Positions 1 to 5,769 of a stretch of DNA of 6,212 nt are shown here, one piece after another. Under the pieces are notes generated by a model, which was not told the origin of the DNA, searched no databases, and worked only from the letters and a program-made list of their open reading frames with translations. Source of the stretch: Bog-532 sp036495425 (lineage in GTDB: Bacteria; Actinomycetota; Actinomycetes; Streptosporangiales; Streptosporangiaceae); the NCBI GenBank assembly GCA_036495425.1, contig DASXMW010000141.1:1-6212 (forward strand). The letters run 5' to 3'. Numbering within the stretch: position 1 is the stretch's first letter; each line of letters opens with the position of its first letter. The position numbers and the translations under genes are program-made.

Positions 1-157
1 GCGCCGCATGGTGCACATCCCGATGGGCCGCTTCGGCGAGGCCAGCGAGATCGCGGCCGCGGTGGCCTTCCTGGCCAGCGATGACGCCTCGTTCATCACC
101 GCTTCTTCGTTCCTGGTCGATGGCGGCATTTCCGGGGCTTATGTGACGCCGCTTTAG
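1..157 (+). CDS. Short-chain dehydrogenase/reductase (SDR), C-terminal part
   Basis: Only the last 51 codons are in the window; the frame starts at base 2 and the gene begins off the left edge. The visible end has the hallmarks of a classical SDR C-terminus: IPMGRFGEASEIA, then VAFLASDDASFIT, then the closing FLVDGGISG and a TAG stop at 155-157. In this family these segments follow the Rossmann fold and active site and form the last helix and strand near the substrate pocket and tetramer interface; the enzymes use NAD(P)H to oxidise or reduce alcohol, ketone or acyl-carrier substrates. The catalytic Ser-Tyr-Lys residues lie outside the window, so the substrate cannot be named. Residues ITA replace the commoner ITG before the last strand, a frequent variant. 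FabG-like reductase and glucose 1-dehydrogenase-like enzymes are both possible. Family assignment is firm, specific function unknown. Confidence 0.9.
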   Translation, partial: RRMVHIPMGRFGEASEIAAAVAFLASDDASFITASSFLVDGGISGAYVTPL

Positions 158-171
158 CGGGCAATGATCAA

Positions 172-201
172 TTGGCCAATAGCGGTGGGCTTCAGTATCG
201 T
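172..201 (+). promoter_or_regulatory. Candidate promoter for the lipoprotein gene
   Basis: TTGGCC at 172-177 (4 of 6 to the -35 consensus) and TATCGT at 196-201 (TAnnnT form) are separated by 18 bases. A transcript from here would have a leader of about 30 bases before the TTG start at 238. The -35 box sits inside a perfect 10-base palindrome, ATTGGCCAAT (171-180), which could also be an operator. This is pattern matching in a GC-rich genome, so confidence is low. Confidence 0.3.
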
Positions 202-237
202 CCCTCCGGTCTTATCCGGCGCTGAGGTGGGGACGAA

Positions 238-873
238 TTGGGCTTTCTTTCGCATTCACGTGGTGGGCGGCCGTGGGGCGCACTCATGCTTCTTTCGGTA
301 ATTCTGGTCGTCGCGGCCTGTGGGTCGTCGGGCACGCCGCGGCCCACCGCCGGGCCGGATCCGGCCAGGTCAGCCGGGGCCGTTGGGGCCGTTAGGGCGA
401 ATGGGGCGGTTGGGGCGGCGGCGCGCTCGGCCAAGGCGGCTCGGGCGGCTCGGGCGGCTGATGACGGCCTGACCAGCTTCGGAGCGACCATGGCGGCGTG
501 GAGTGCGCACCACCGGTCCGGCGCCGCCTATTCCAACGTTACCCCGCAAGGTGGCCGGGTGGTCGAATACACAATCAACACCGGCACCATCACCGTTGAC
601 AACGCGATAAAGCGGGCAACGCAGGAACTACCGGCCGACGCGCGCGAAATATGGAGCGCCCAGAAGGGCCATTGCTACCAGGTCGAATTGACCAGCCGCA
701 CCGTCGGCCACGCGCGGGCCACCCCCGCCGCTGCCGACCCGGGCGGCGGCATCCTGGCCATGATCAATACCCTGCTCCCCGACGGCTCCACCGCCTACCG
801 GCCCGCTGGAGTCAACGAGATCATGCTGTCGCCGGGCAGCTACCCGGCCGCCGCCGACGCCCCGGACTGCTGA
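238..873 (+). CDS. Secreted lipoprotein of unknown function with repeat linker
   Basis: A 211-residue protein predicted to be exported and lipid-anchored on the outer face of the membrane. The N-terminus has a short basic region (R8, R11), a hydrophobic core (about 15-25) and a lipobox V-A-A-C with the lipidated cysteine at C28. I chose the TTG at 238 over the in-frame ATG at 286 because only the TTG start gives the signal peptide its positive charges, and because GAGG (224-227) and GGGGA (229-233) precede it. Residues 47-73 form a low-complexity Gly/Ala/Val then Ala/Arg tripeptide repeat, probably a wall-spanning tether. The folded part runs from about residue 78 to 211; it contains an AAWSAHHR stretch and two cysteines, C146 and the terminal C211, that could form a disulfide. 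I do not recognise a named domain. The gene converges on serA and has its own candidate promoter. Confidence 0.85.
   Translation: MGFLSHSRGGRPWGALMLLSVILVVAACGSSGTPRPTAGPDPARSAGAVGAVRANGAVGAAARSAKAARAARAADDGLTSFGATMAAWSAHHRSGAAYSNVTPQGGRVVEYTINTGTITVDNAIKRATQELPADAREIWSAQKGHCYQVELTSRTVGHARATPAAADPGGGILAMINTLLPDGSTAYRPAGVNEIMLSPGSYPAAADAPDC
376..459 (+). repeat. 9-base minisatellite inside the lipoprotein gene
   Basis: The stretch is built from 9-base units in frame with the gene. It begins with two exact GGGGCCGTT copies (376-384, 385-393), continues through diverged GGGGCGGTT-like units, and ends in GGCGGCTCG copies (435-443, 444-452 and a partial copy to 459). It encodes GAV, GAV, RAN, GAV, GAA, ARS, AKA, ARA, ARA. 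Because the unit is a multiple of three, gain or loss of copies would keep the frame and only change linker length. Confidence 0.7.
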
Positions 874-950
874 TCGTCGCGGCCCGGAGTGTGCCCACCC
901 TAGGGAGGCGCCTGGGGCGGAGTGACGGCTGGGGGCGGCGCGGGGGGAGC

Positions 951-991
951 TGGGCAGGCTTTTCCGCACATGCTGCGGTAAAGCCTGCCCA
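951..991. terminator. Bidirectional hairpin terminator between convergent genes
   Basis: A near-perfect inverted repeat lies between the stops of the lipoprotein gene (+) and serA (-). The outer stem pairs 951-962 with 980-991 (12 base pairs). After one T-T mismatch, 964-968 pairs with 974-978 (CCGCA with TGCGG), and the loop is CATGC. There is no long T tract on either side, as is common for actinobacterial hairpin terminators. Position between converging genes makes a shared terminator the best reading. Confidence 0.8.
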
Positions 992-1008
992 CCCCGGCAG
1001 GAACTGGC

Positions 1009-2226
1009 TCAGGCGGCGGTGCGGATGGTGCGGAGGCGGATGGTGACGTCCATGGCTTCCAGCTGGGCCAGGACTTCGGCGGGGAACTCGGTGGCGATGT
1101 CGGTGATGGCGTAGCCGATCTCGTCGCGGGTGCCGAGCATCTGGCTCTCGACGTTGACGTGGTGGTCGGCCAGGACGCGGTTGACCGAAGCCAGCACGCC
1201 GGGGACGTTCTGGTGGATGTGGACCAGGCGGCTGGTGCCGGCCGCGGTGGGCAGGGCGATGCCGGGCAGGTTGACGCTGAGCGAGGTGGTGCCGCCGGCC
1301 GCGTAGTCCTGCAGCTTGCCCGCGACGAACTCGCCGATGTCCTGCTGGGCCTCTTCGGTGGACCCGCCGACGTGCGGGGTGAGGATCACGTTGGGCAGGC
1401 CGCGCAGGACCGAGACGAACTCCTCGCCCTTGCCCTTGGGCTCCTCGGGGAACACGTCGATGGCGGCGCCGGCGATGTGGCCGCTCTCGATGTTGTCCCG
1501 CAGCGCGTCGTGGTCGACCACGAAGCCGCGGGACAGGTTGAGGAACAGGCTGCGCGGCTGCATCCGGGCGAACTCGGCCTCACCGAACAGCCCGCTGTTG
1601 CCCGGCCGGCCGTCCACGTGCAGGGTGACGGTCTCCACCGACTCCAGCAGTTCCTCGAGCGTGCCGCAGCGGCGGGCGTTGCCCATGGCCAGCTTGTCGG
1701 CGATGTCGTAGAAGTACACCGACATGCCGAGGTTCTCGGCCAGCACGGACAGCTGGGCGCCGATGTTGCCGTAGCCGACGATGCCGAGCTTGCGCCCGCG
1801 TACCTCGTGGCTGCCGGCCGCGGACTTGTCCCACTCGCCCAGGTGCAGCTTGGCGTTCTTCTCCGGCAGCCGCCGGGCCAGCGAGATGATCTCGGCCAGC
1901 ACCAGCTCGACCACGCTGCGGGTGTTGGAGAACGGCGCGTTGAACACGGCCACCCCGCGACGGGACGCGGCGGCCACGTCGATCTGGTTCACGCCGATGC
2001 AGAACGCACCCACCGCGGCCAGGTCCGGCGCGGCCGCGAAGGCCCGCTCGGTGACGTTGGTGCGGGACCGGATGCCGAGCAGGCTGACACCGGGCAGCGC
2101 CTCGGCCAGCTCGTCCTCGCTGAGCGCACCCGCCCGCGTCTCGACCTGGTAGCCGGCCTTGGTCAGCCGGGCCACCGCGTCGGGGTGGATGTTCTCCAGC
2201 AGCAGCGCACGCTTCGGCGCGTTCAT
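1009..2226 (-). CDS. serA: D-3-phosphoglycerate dehydrogenase, short ACT-domain form
   Basis: A 405-residue enzyme that oxidises 3-phosphoglycerate to 3-phosphohydroxypyruvate with NAD+, the first committed step of serine synthesis in the cytosol. Residues 48-56 (SLLGIRSRT) and 95-104 (FNAPFSNTRS) form the substrate-domain core. The nucleotide fold has GYGNIG (151-156) and an acidic residue D174 after the second strand. Catalytic residues are R233 (in LSRG), E262 (in FPEEP) and H285 (in TPHVGG). An ACT domain (about 334-405) keeps residues matching the E. coli serine-binding set, H338, N340 and N358, so feedback inhibition by serine is likely. Length and sequence follow the roughly 410-residue E. 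coli enzyme, not the longer form of about 530 residues common in actinobacteria. I chose the ATG at 2226 because AAGGG lies 11 bases upstream and homology starts there; the open frame extends to 2325 without support. Confidence 0.95.
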   Translation of the reverse strand: MNAPKRALLLENIHPDAVARLTKAGYQVETRAGALSEDELAEALPGVSLLGIRSRTNVTERAFAAAPDLAAVGAFCIGVNQIDVAAASRRGVAVFNAPFSNTRSVVELVLAEIISLARRLPEKNAKLHLGEWDKSAAGSHEVRGRKLGIVGYGNIGAQLSVLAENLGMSVYFYDIADKLAMGNARRCGTLEELLESVETVTLHVDGRPGNSGLFGEAEFARMQPRSLFLNLSRGFVVDHDALRDNIESGHIAGAAIDVFPEEPKGKGEEFVSVLRGLPNVILTPHVGGSTEEAQQDIGEFVAGKLQDYAAGGTTSLSVNLPGIALPTAAGTSRLVHIHQNVPGVLASVNRVLADHHVNVESQMLGTRDEIGYAITDIATEFPAEVLAQLEAMDVTIRLRTIRTAA

Positions 2227-2290
2227 CGTGTCCAGCACCCTTTCCATCCCTTTTGGGCCGTTCCCCTGGGCGATCCCCGCAGGCCCCTCT

Positions 2291-2296
2291 AATCTA
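2291..2296 (-). promoter_or_regulatory. Candidate -10 element of serA
   Basis: On the minus strand the sequence reads TAGATT (4 of 6 to TATAAT), about 65 bases before the serA start, giving a leader near 58 bases. No good -35 is present at 16-18 bases spacing; that position is occupied by the hairpin after the regulator gene. It is one of the few AT-rich spots in the gap, hence the call, but serA may also be read from the upstream regulator gene. Confidence 0.3.
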
Positions 2297-2305
2297 CGCG
2301 TGACC

Positions 2306-2325
2306 GTGCCGGGCCGTGGCGGCAC
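2306..2325 (-). terminator. Weak hairpin after the AfsR-like gene
   Basis: Six base pairs (GTGCCG at 2306-2311 with CGGCAC at 2320-2325) enclose an 8-base loop, starting 6 bases past the regulator's stop codon. There is no T tract. It could be a weak terminator or attenuate read-through into serA, but a 6-pair stem is expected fairly often in DNA this GC-rich. Confidence 0.3.
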
Positions 2326-2331
2326 CGGGGG

Positions 2332-5283
2332 CTAGACGCCCGCGACCGGCGCGGCGGACGCCTTGTCGGCGGCCAGCTCGGCGATGCGCTGCCGGACCAG
2401 GTCGGCGTCCTCGTGCGGGATGGACTCCAGGATGGTCAGGGCCTGGTCCCAGCTCTCCCGGGCCGCGGCCGAGCCCACCGATTGCAGCTGGGCGTCGCCC
2501 AGGCCGATGTAGGACCCGGCCTCGTGGAACCGGTCACCGATCTCGCGGTAGATGTCCACCGCCTGCTGGTAGCACTCGGCGGCCTGCTGGTGGTTGCTCA
2601 TCCGGCTGTGGGTGTAGCCCAGGCTGTCCAGGGTGTCGGCCTCGCCACCGCGGTAGCCGATCTCCCGCTGGAACTCCAGCGACCGCTGGCAGTACACCAG
2701 CGCCTTCTCGCACTGGCCGAGGTGAGCGTACAGCCAGCCCACGCTGTTCTCCAGGCCGGCCAGGGTGGACGGCGGGCCGATCTCCTCCACCACCCGCATG
2801 GCCTCGCGGGCGTGCACCAGCGACTGGGCGTACCGGCCCTGATGCTCGAACAGCGCCCCGAAACCCTGATGCACGGTGGCCTCGTTGGCCCGGTCCCCCA
2901 GCCGCCCGAAGATGTCCAGCGCGGCCGACAGGTGCGACTCGGCCTCGGCGAAGTCGCCGGTGATGACCAGGCCACGGCCCAGTTCGTAGTTGGCGTGGCC
3001 CAGGCCCACCAGGTCGTCCAGGCGCTGCGCGGCCTTCAGGGCCTGGCGCTGCAGGCTGATGCACTCGTGCCAGCGGCCCCGGCGGTAGAAGAACGGCGCC
3101 AGCGTCCAGGTGATCTGCCAGGCGTACTGGTCGTGGCCGTCGGCGATGGCCTGATTGAGCAGGCCGACCAGGATCGGGTTCTCGGCCTCGAACCAGGCCA
3201 GCGCGGGACTGCGACCGGACAACTCCTCCGGCACCACACCCGGCGCGGGCGGGTCCAGGTCGAGTGGCTTGCGCAGGCTGTTGGACTGCAGCGCGCCCGC
3301 GTGCGCGGTCTGCAGGTAGTGATCGGCGCAGCGGCGCTCGGCGGCCTGGCGGTCGGCCGGGCTGTCCATGATCTCGGCCTGGTCCACGGCGTAGGCACGG
3401 AGCAGGTCGTGGAAGGCGAACCGGCCCGGGACGTGCTCGGCCACGGCGTGCACCCGGGTCAGCTCGCGCAGGGCCGAGCCGGCCTCGGAGCGGCTGACCC
3501 CGGCCAGGCTGGCCGCGGCGGCCAGCGACACGTCGGGCCCAGGGTGCAGGCCGAGCAGCCGGAACATCCGGGCCGCGGACGGGCTGAGCTGCTCATACGA
3601 CCAGGAGAGCACGGCCCGCACGTCGGTGGCGGCGTCCCCGGCGTCCAGCACCTCCAGCCGGCTCCGGGTGTCCCGCAGCTCGGCGGCCAGGGCGGCCAGC
3701 GAGAAGCCGGGGCGGATGGCGGCCCGGCCCGCGGCCACGCCCAAGGCCAGCGGCAGCCGGGCGCACAGCGAGATCAGCTCGGACGCGGCCTCGGGCTCGG
3801 CCGCGATCACGTCCGGGCCGAGCCGGCGGCCCAGCAGCTCGTGGGCCTCCTCCTCGGTCAGCACGTCCAGGCTGAGCGGGGTGGCGCCCTCGGCCACGAC
3901 CAGCCCGGTGAGCTGGGACCGGCTGGTCACCACGACCAGCGATCCCGGTGAGCCGGGCAGCAGCGGCCGCACCTGGTCCGGGTCGCGCGCGTTGTCCAGC
4001 ACGATCAGCACCCGCTTGCCGTCCAGCATGCTGCGGAACAGGGCGGCCCGGCCGTCGGTGTCGACCGGCATCCGCTGGGGCTGCACGGCCAGGGCGTCGA
4101 GGAAGAACCGCAGCGCGCTCTCGGGACCCAGGGCCGACCCGGACGGGTCGAAGCCGCGCAGGTTGACGTACAGCTGGCCGTCCGGGAACCGCTTGGCCAC
4201 CTGCCGGGCGAACCGGTTGGCCAGCGAGGTCTTGCCGACCCCGGCGGTGCCGGTGATCGCGATGATCTGCACGGTGTCGCGGCCCGGGCCGCGGTCCGGG
4301 CCGGCCAGGTCCTGGCCAGCGGAGTCCTGGCCAGCACCGATCAGGGCGAGCATGCGCTCCAGCTCGGCGTGGCGGCCGGAGAAGCCCGGCGCCTCCAGCG
4401 GCAGCTGCGCGGGCACCGGGTCGGACGGGGCGGTCCCGCCGACCGGAGGCAGGGACGGCGGCGGGGCCGCCGGGGCGGGGCGGCCGGGCGCCTCCAGGGT
4501 GGGGTCCAGGGACAGGATCTGCTGGTGGATCCGGCTCAGCTCGGGGCCGGGGTCGATGCCGAGCTCGTCGGCCAGGACCTGCCGGGTGTCGTGGAAGGCC
4601 TGCAAGGCTTCGGCCTGGCGGCCACACCGGTACAGCGCGATCATCAGCAGCCCGCGCATGCGCTCGCGCAGTGGGTACTCCGCGACCAGCGAGGCCAGCT
4701 CGGGCACGGACTGCTCGTGGCGCCCCAGGTCGAGCAGGACCTCGGCCCGCTCCTCGGACGCGGCCGACCGCAGCTCGGCCAGGCGGACCCGCTCGGCGCC
4801 GGCGAACGGCCCGGGCACGCCCGCGAACGCGGAACCGTGCCACTCGGCCAGGGCCGTGTCCAGGGCGGCGATCGCCCCGCTCAGGTCACCGGCGCCGCGC
4901 AGCCGCCGGCCCGCGGTCAGGCCGCGTTCGAATACGGTCGCGTCGACCTGGCCGGCGTCCAGACGCAGCACGTAGCCACCGGCCGCCGAAGCCAAAACCT
5001 GGCTCGGCCCGCGGCGCGACCGCCCGGGCTCGAGGACCCGGCGCAGCCCGGCGACGTACGTGTGCACCCCGCCCTCGGCGCTGGCCGGGGCCTGCTGGCC
5101 CCAGACGGCGTCGACCAGCTCATCGCGGGACACCGCCCGGTTGGCGCGCATGGCGAGCATGCCGAGTACGGCTTGCTGCCGGGGCGGCCCGGCCGGCAAC
5201 TCCTCGCCGGCGAGCCAGGCCCGGACCGGCCCCAGCACCCCGACGCGCAGCTGGCTCCCGCCGTCCGCGTCATCGTTGGCCAT
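2332..5283 (-). CDS. AfsR-like SARP transcription activator (wHTH-BTAD-NB-ARC-TPR)
   Basis: A 983-residue cytosolic activator with the full AfsR layout (S. coelicolor AfsR is about the same length). Residues 12-107 are an OmpR-type winged helix (VSRDELVDAVWG, then HTYVAGLRRVLEPG); 114-259 are the BTAD domain (ERVRLAELR, ALYRCGRQAEAL, LADELGIDPGPEL); 263-300 are a Pro/Ala-rich linker. The NB-ARC ATPase (about 300-540) has Walker A GTAGVGKT (345-352), Walker B VLIVLD ending at D430, sensor TSR (453-455), a RLPLAL motif (509-514), and HD at 625-626 in the MHD position. The C-terminus carries at least five TPR-like repeats of exact 40-residue period (about 763-956). I chose the ATG at 5283 because GGAG stands 6 bases upstream and the homology starts there; the open frame runs on to 5826 without support. 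Such proteins bind direct repeats near -35 boxes and recruit RNA polymerase. No antibiotic cluster or afsS is in view, so the target is unknown. Confidence 0.93.
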   Translation of the reverse strand: MANDDADGGSQLRVGVLGPVRAWLAGEELPAGPPRQQAVLGMLAMRANRAVSRDELVDAVWGQQAPASAEGGVHTYVAGLRRVLEPGRSRRGPSQVLASAAGGYVLRLDAGQVDATVFERGLTAGRRLRGAGDLSGAIAALDTALAEWHGSAFAGVPGPFAGAERVRLAELRSAASEERAEVLLDLGRHEQSVPELASLVAEYPLRERMRGLLMIALYRCGRQAEALQAFHDTRQVLADELGIDPGPELSRIHQQILSLDPTLEAPGRPAPAAPPPSLPPVGGTAPSDPVPAQLPLEAPGFSGRHAELERMLALIGAGQDSAGQDLAGPDRGPGRDTVQIIAITGTAGVGKTSLANRFARQVAKRFPDGQLYVNLRGFDPSGSALGPESALRFFLDALAVQPQRMPVDTDGRAALFRSMLDGKRVLIVLDNARDPDQVRPLLPGSPGSLVVVTSRSQLTGLVVAEGATPLSLDVLTEEEAHELLGRRLGPDVIAAEPEAASELISLCARLPLALGVAAGRAAIRPGFSLAALAAELRDTRSRLEVLDAGDAATDVRAVLSWSYEQLSPSAARMFRLLGLHPGPDVSLAAAASLAGVSRSEAGSALRELTRVHAVAEHVPGRFAFHDLLRAYAVDQAEIMDSPADRQAAERRCADHYLQTAHAGALQSNSLRKPLDLDPPAPGVVPEELSGRSPALAWFEAENPILVGLLNQAIADGHDQYAWQITWTLAPFFYRRGRWHECISLQRQALKAAQRLDDLVGLGHANYELGRGLVITGDFAEAESHLSAALDIFGRLGDRANEATVHQGFGALFEHQGRYAQSLVHAREAMRVVEEIGPPSTLAGLENSVGWLYAHLGQCEKALVYCQRSLEFQREIGYRGGEADTLDSLGYTHSRMSNHQQAAECYQQAVDIYREIGDRFHEAGSYIGLGDAQLQSVGSAAARESWDQALTILESIPHEDADLVRQRIAELAADKASAAPVAGV

Positions 5284-5297
5284 CTGTCTCTCCACGA

Positions 5298-5317
5298 CAC
5301 GGCCCGATTTGGCCGTG
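5298..5317 (-). promoter_or_regulatory. Leader hairpin or operator next to the regulator's RBS
   Basis: A perfect 7-base inverted repeat (CACGGCC at 5298-5304, GGCCGTG at 5311-5317) with a 6-base loop ends two bases before the GTGGAGAG ribosome binding stretch (5295 to 5288) of the AfsR-like gene. In the mRNA it would fold just 5' of the Shine-Dalgarno sequence and could tune translation; as DNA it could be a repressor site. Either reading is inference from position. Confidence 0.45.
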
Positions 5318-5403
5318 GGACCAGCATATGTGGGACACATCCAGAAAAAATCCATAACACATAGGGAGACGGGGCTTTCACTAGAGGAGGCGAGAGACGT
5401 ACC

Positions 5404-5432
5404 CGGCCGACGGCACCCCCCACCGTCGGCCG
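5404..5432. repeat. Perfect 10-bp inverted repeat with C6 loop
   Basis: CGGCCGACGG (5404-5413) and CCGTCGGCCG (5423-5432) pair perfectly around the loop CACCCCCCA on the + strand (TGGGGGGTG on the minus strand). The loop type resembles those of the 6C element about 240 bases further right. It could be part of a + strand RNA, of the regulator's minus-strand leader, or an operator. The strand on which it acts is not known. Confidence 0.6.
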
Positions 5433-5502
5433 CGGTCGGATCGAGCCATGGTTCCCGCTGAACCAGACAACTGAACTTACTGTGGGACAAACAGTGACGA
5501 TC

Positions 5503-5531
5503 GTGACCGAGGCGAGCGCCTGCGTCATTAT
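5503..5531 (+). promoter_or_regulatory. Candidate plus-strand promoter upstream of the RNA hairpins
   Basis: GTGACC (5503-5508, 4 of 6 to the -35 consensus) and CATTAT (5526-5531, 4 of 6 to the -10 consensus) are 17 bases apart. A transcript from here would start near 5538 and run through the 5597 hairpin and the 6C element to the terminator near 5834, about 300 bases. The 6C RNA may instead have a closer start: a poor -10-like CAGGAT lies at 5649-5654. Both are weak matches. Confidence 0.25.
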
Positions 5532-5596
5532 CTGCACCGGTTGTCCGACCACGAACGGGTGGATGTTCCTGAGGGACCGCACCGCTAGGAACCGAC

Positions 5597-5620
5597 TTCG
5601 CTCCTCCCCCCCAGAGCGAA
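5597..5620. repeat. 7-bp hairpin with poly-C loop
   Basis: TTCGCTC (5597-5603) pairs perfectly with GAGCGAA (5614-5620). The loop is CTCCCCCCCA, with seven consecutive C, again like the 6C loops. It ends about 50 bases before the 6C element's first hairpin on the same strand. It may be an additional arm of a longer + strand RNA, or a decayed copy. Confidence 0.55.
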
Positions 5621-5664
5621 TGCGGCCGCCGAACGGGCGCCCAACGATCAGGATTGTCCACCGC

Positions 5665-5744
5665 TCTCCGGCGGGGGAGTGAACGCCATCCCCCCCAGCG
5701 TTCACTCCCCCCCGGAGAAGTAAGCCCCCCGGAGAGTTCTCCGG
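5665..5744 (+). ncRNA. 6C small RNA (two adjacent hairpins with C-rich loops)
   Basis: Hairpin 1 pairs GGGGGAGTGAACGC (5673-5686) with GCGTTCACTCCCCC (5698-5711), 14 perfect pairs, around loop CATCCCCCCCA (seven C). Hairpin 2 follows with no gap: CCGGAGAA (5712-5719) pairs with TTCTCCGG (5737-5744), and its loop GTAAGCCCCCCGGAGAG holds six C. Two neighbouring stem-loops each with six or more C in the loop are the defining trait of the 6C RNA family known from actinobacteria, where the C-rich loops are reported to pair with G-rich sites in target mRNAs. The strand is set by the C-rich side. Bases 5665-5671 can extend hairpin 1 past a bulged C5672, in competition with hairpin 2. A strong terminator follows at 5770-5834. 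The exact 5' and 3' ends are not known; the identification comes from structure, not from a covariance search. Confidence 0.82.
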
Positions 5745-5749
5745 AGCGG

Positions 5750-5769
5750 CGGGGCCCAGGGCAGCCCCG
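5750..5769 (+). repeat. Small GC hairpin after the 6C element
   Basis: CGGGGC (5750-5755) pairs with GCCCCG (5764-5769) around an 8-base loop, directly before AAAAGAGG. It could be a third arm or a first, weak terminator of the 6C transcript. No T tract follows on the + strand. Confidence 0.35.

Larger units (their letters stand above)
5284..5664. other. Non-coding region upstream of the AfsR-like gene
   Basis: About 380 bases without a convincing protein gene. AT content rises around 5326-5360 (an A6 run at 5345-5350), marking a likely promoter zone for the regulator; minus-strand TATGCT (5328 to 5323) and GATAAT (5532 to 5527) are possible -10 boxes, both without a good -35. The region also holds several inverted repeats, listed separately, and two copies of TGTGGGACA (5329-5337, 5481-5489). 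A 66-residue open frame at 5482-5681 (+) has no ribosome binding site and runs into the RNA hairpins, so I do not call it. Confidence 0.6.

Noticed and set aside
628..1046. Open frames overlapping the lipoprotein 3' end on both strands (628-969 -, 651-1046 +)
   Set aside because: They are shadows that cross the convergent terminator at 951-991 and contain no recognisable domain.
1159..2292. 377-residue open frame on the + strand across serA
   Set aside because: Shadow of serA; the serA frame has all catalytic motifs.
2413..3951. 512-residue open frame on the + strand inside the regulator gene
   Set aside because: Antisense shadow typical of 70% GC coding DNA; composition is repetitive Val/Gly/Gln/Ala and no domain is recognisable.
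4309..4336. Short direct repeat of GTCCTGGCCAGC in the regulator gene
   Set aside because: Two copies in the poorly conserved linker before the P-loop; a local duplication with no sign of function.
3593..4843. 416-residue minus-strand frame within the regulator gene
   Set aside because: Out-of-frame shadow, Arg/Pro/Gly-rich, overlapping the conserved NB-ARC and BTAD codons.
5382..5390. AGGAGG-type Shine-Dalgarno sequence on the + strand
   Set aside because: No ATG, GTG or TTG follows within normal distance.
5482..5681. 66-residue + strand open frame starting with GTG
   Set aside because: No ribosome binding site, and it spans the 5597 hairpin and ends inside hairpin 1 of the 6C element.
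5404..5711. CRISPR array or mobile-element ends as the explanation for the repeated hairpins
   Set aside because: Stems differ in sequence, spacing is irregular, and there is no transposase, target duplication or constant repeat.
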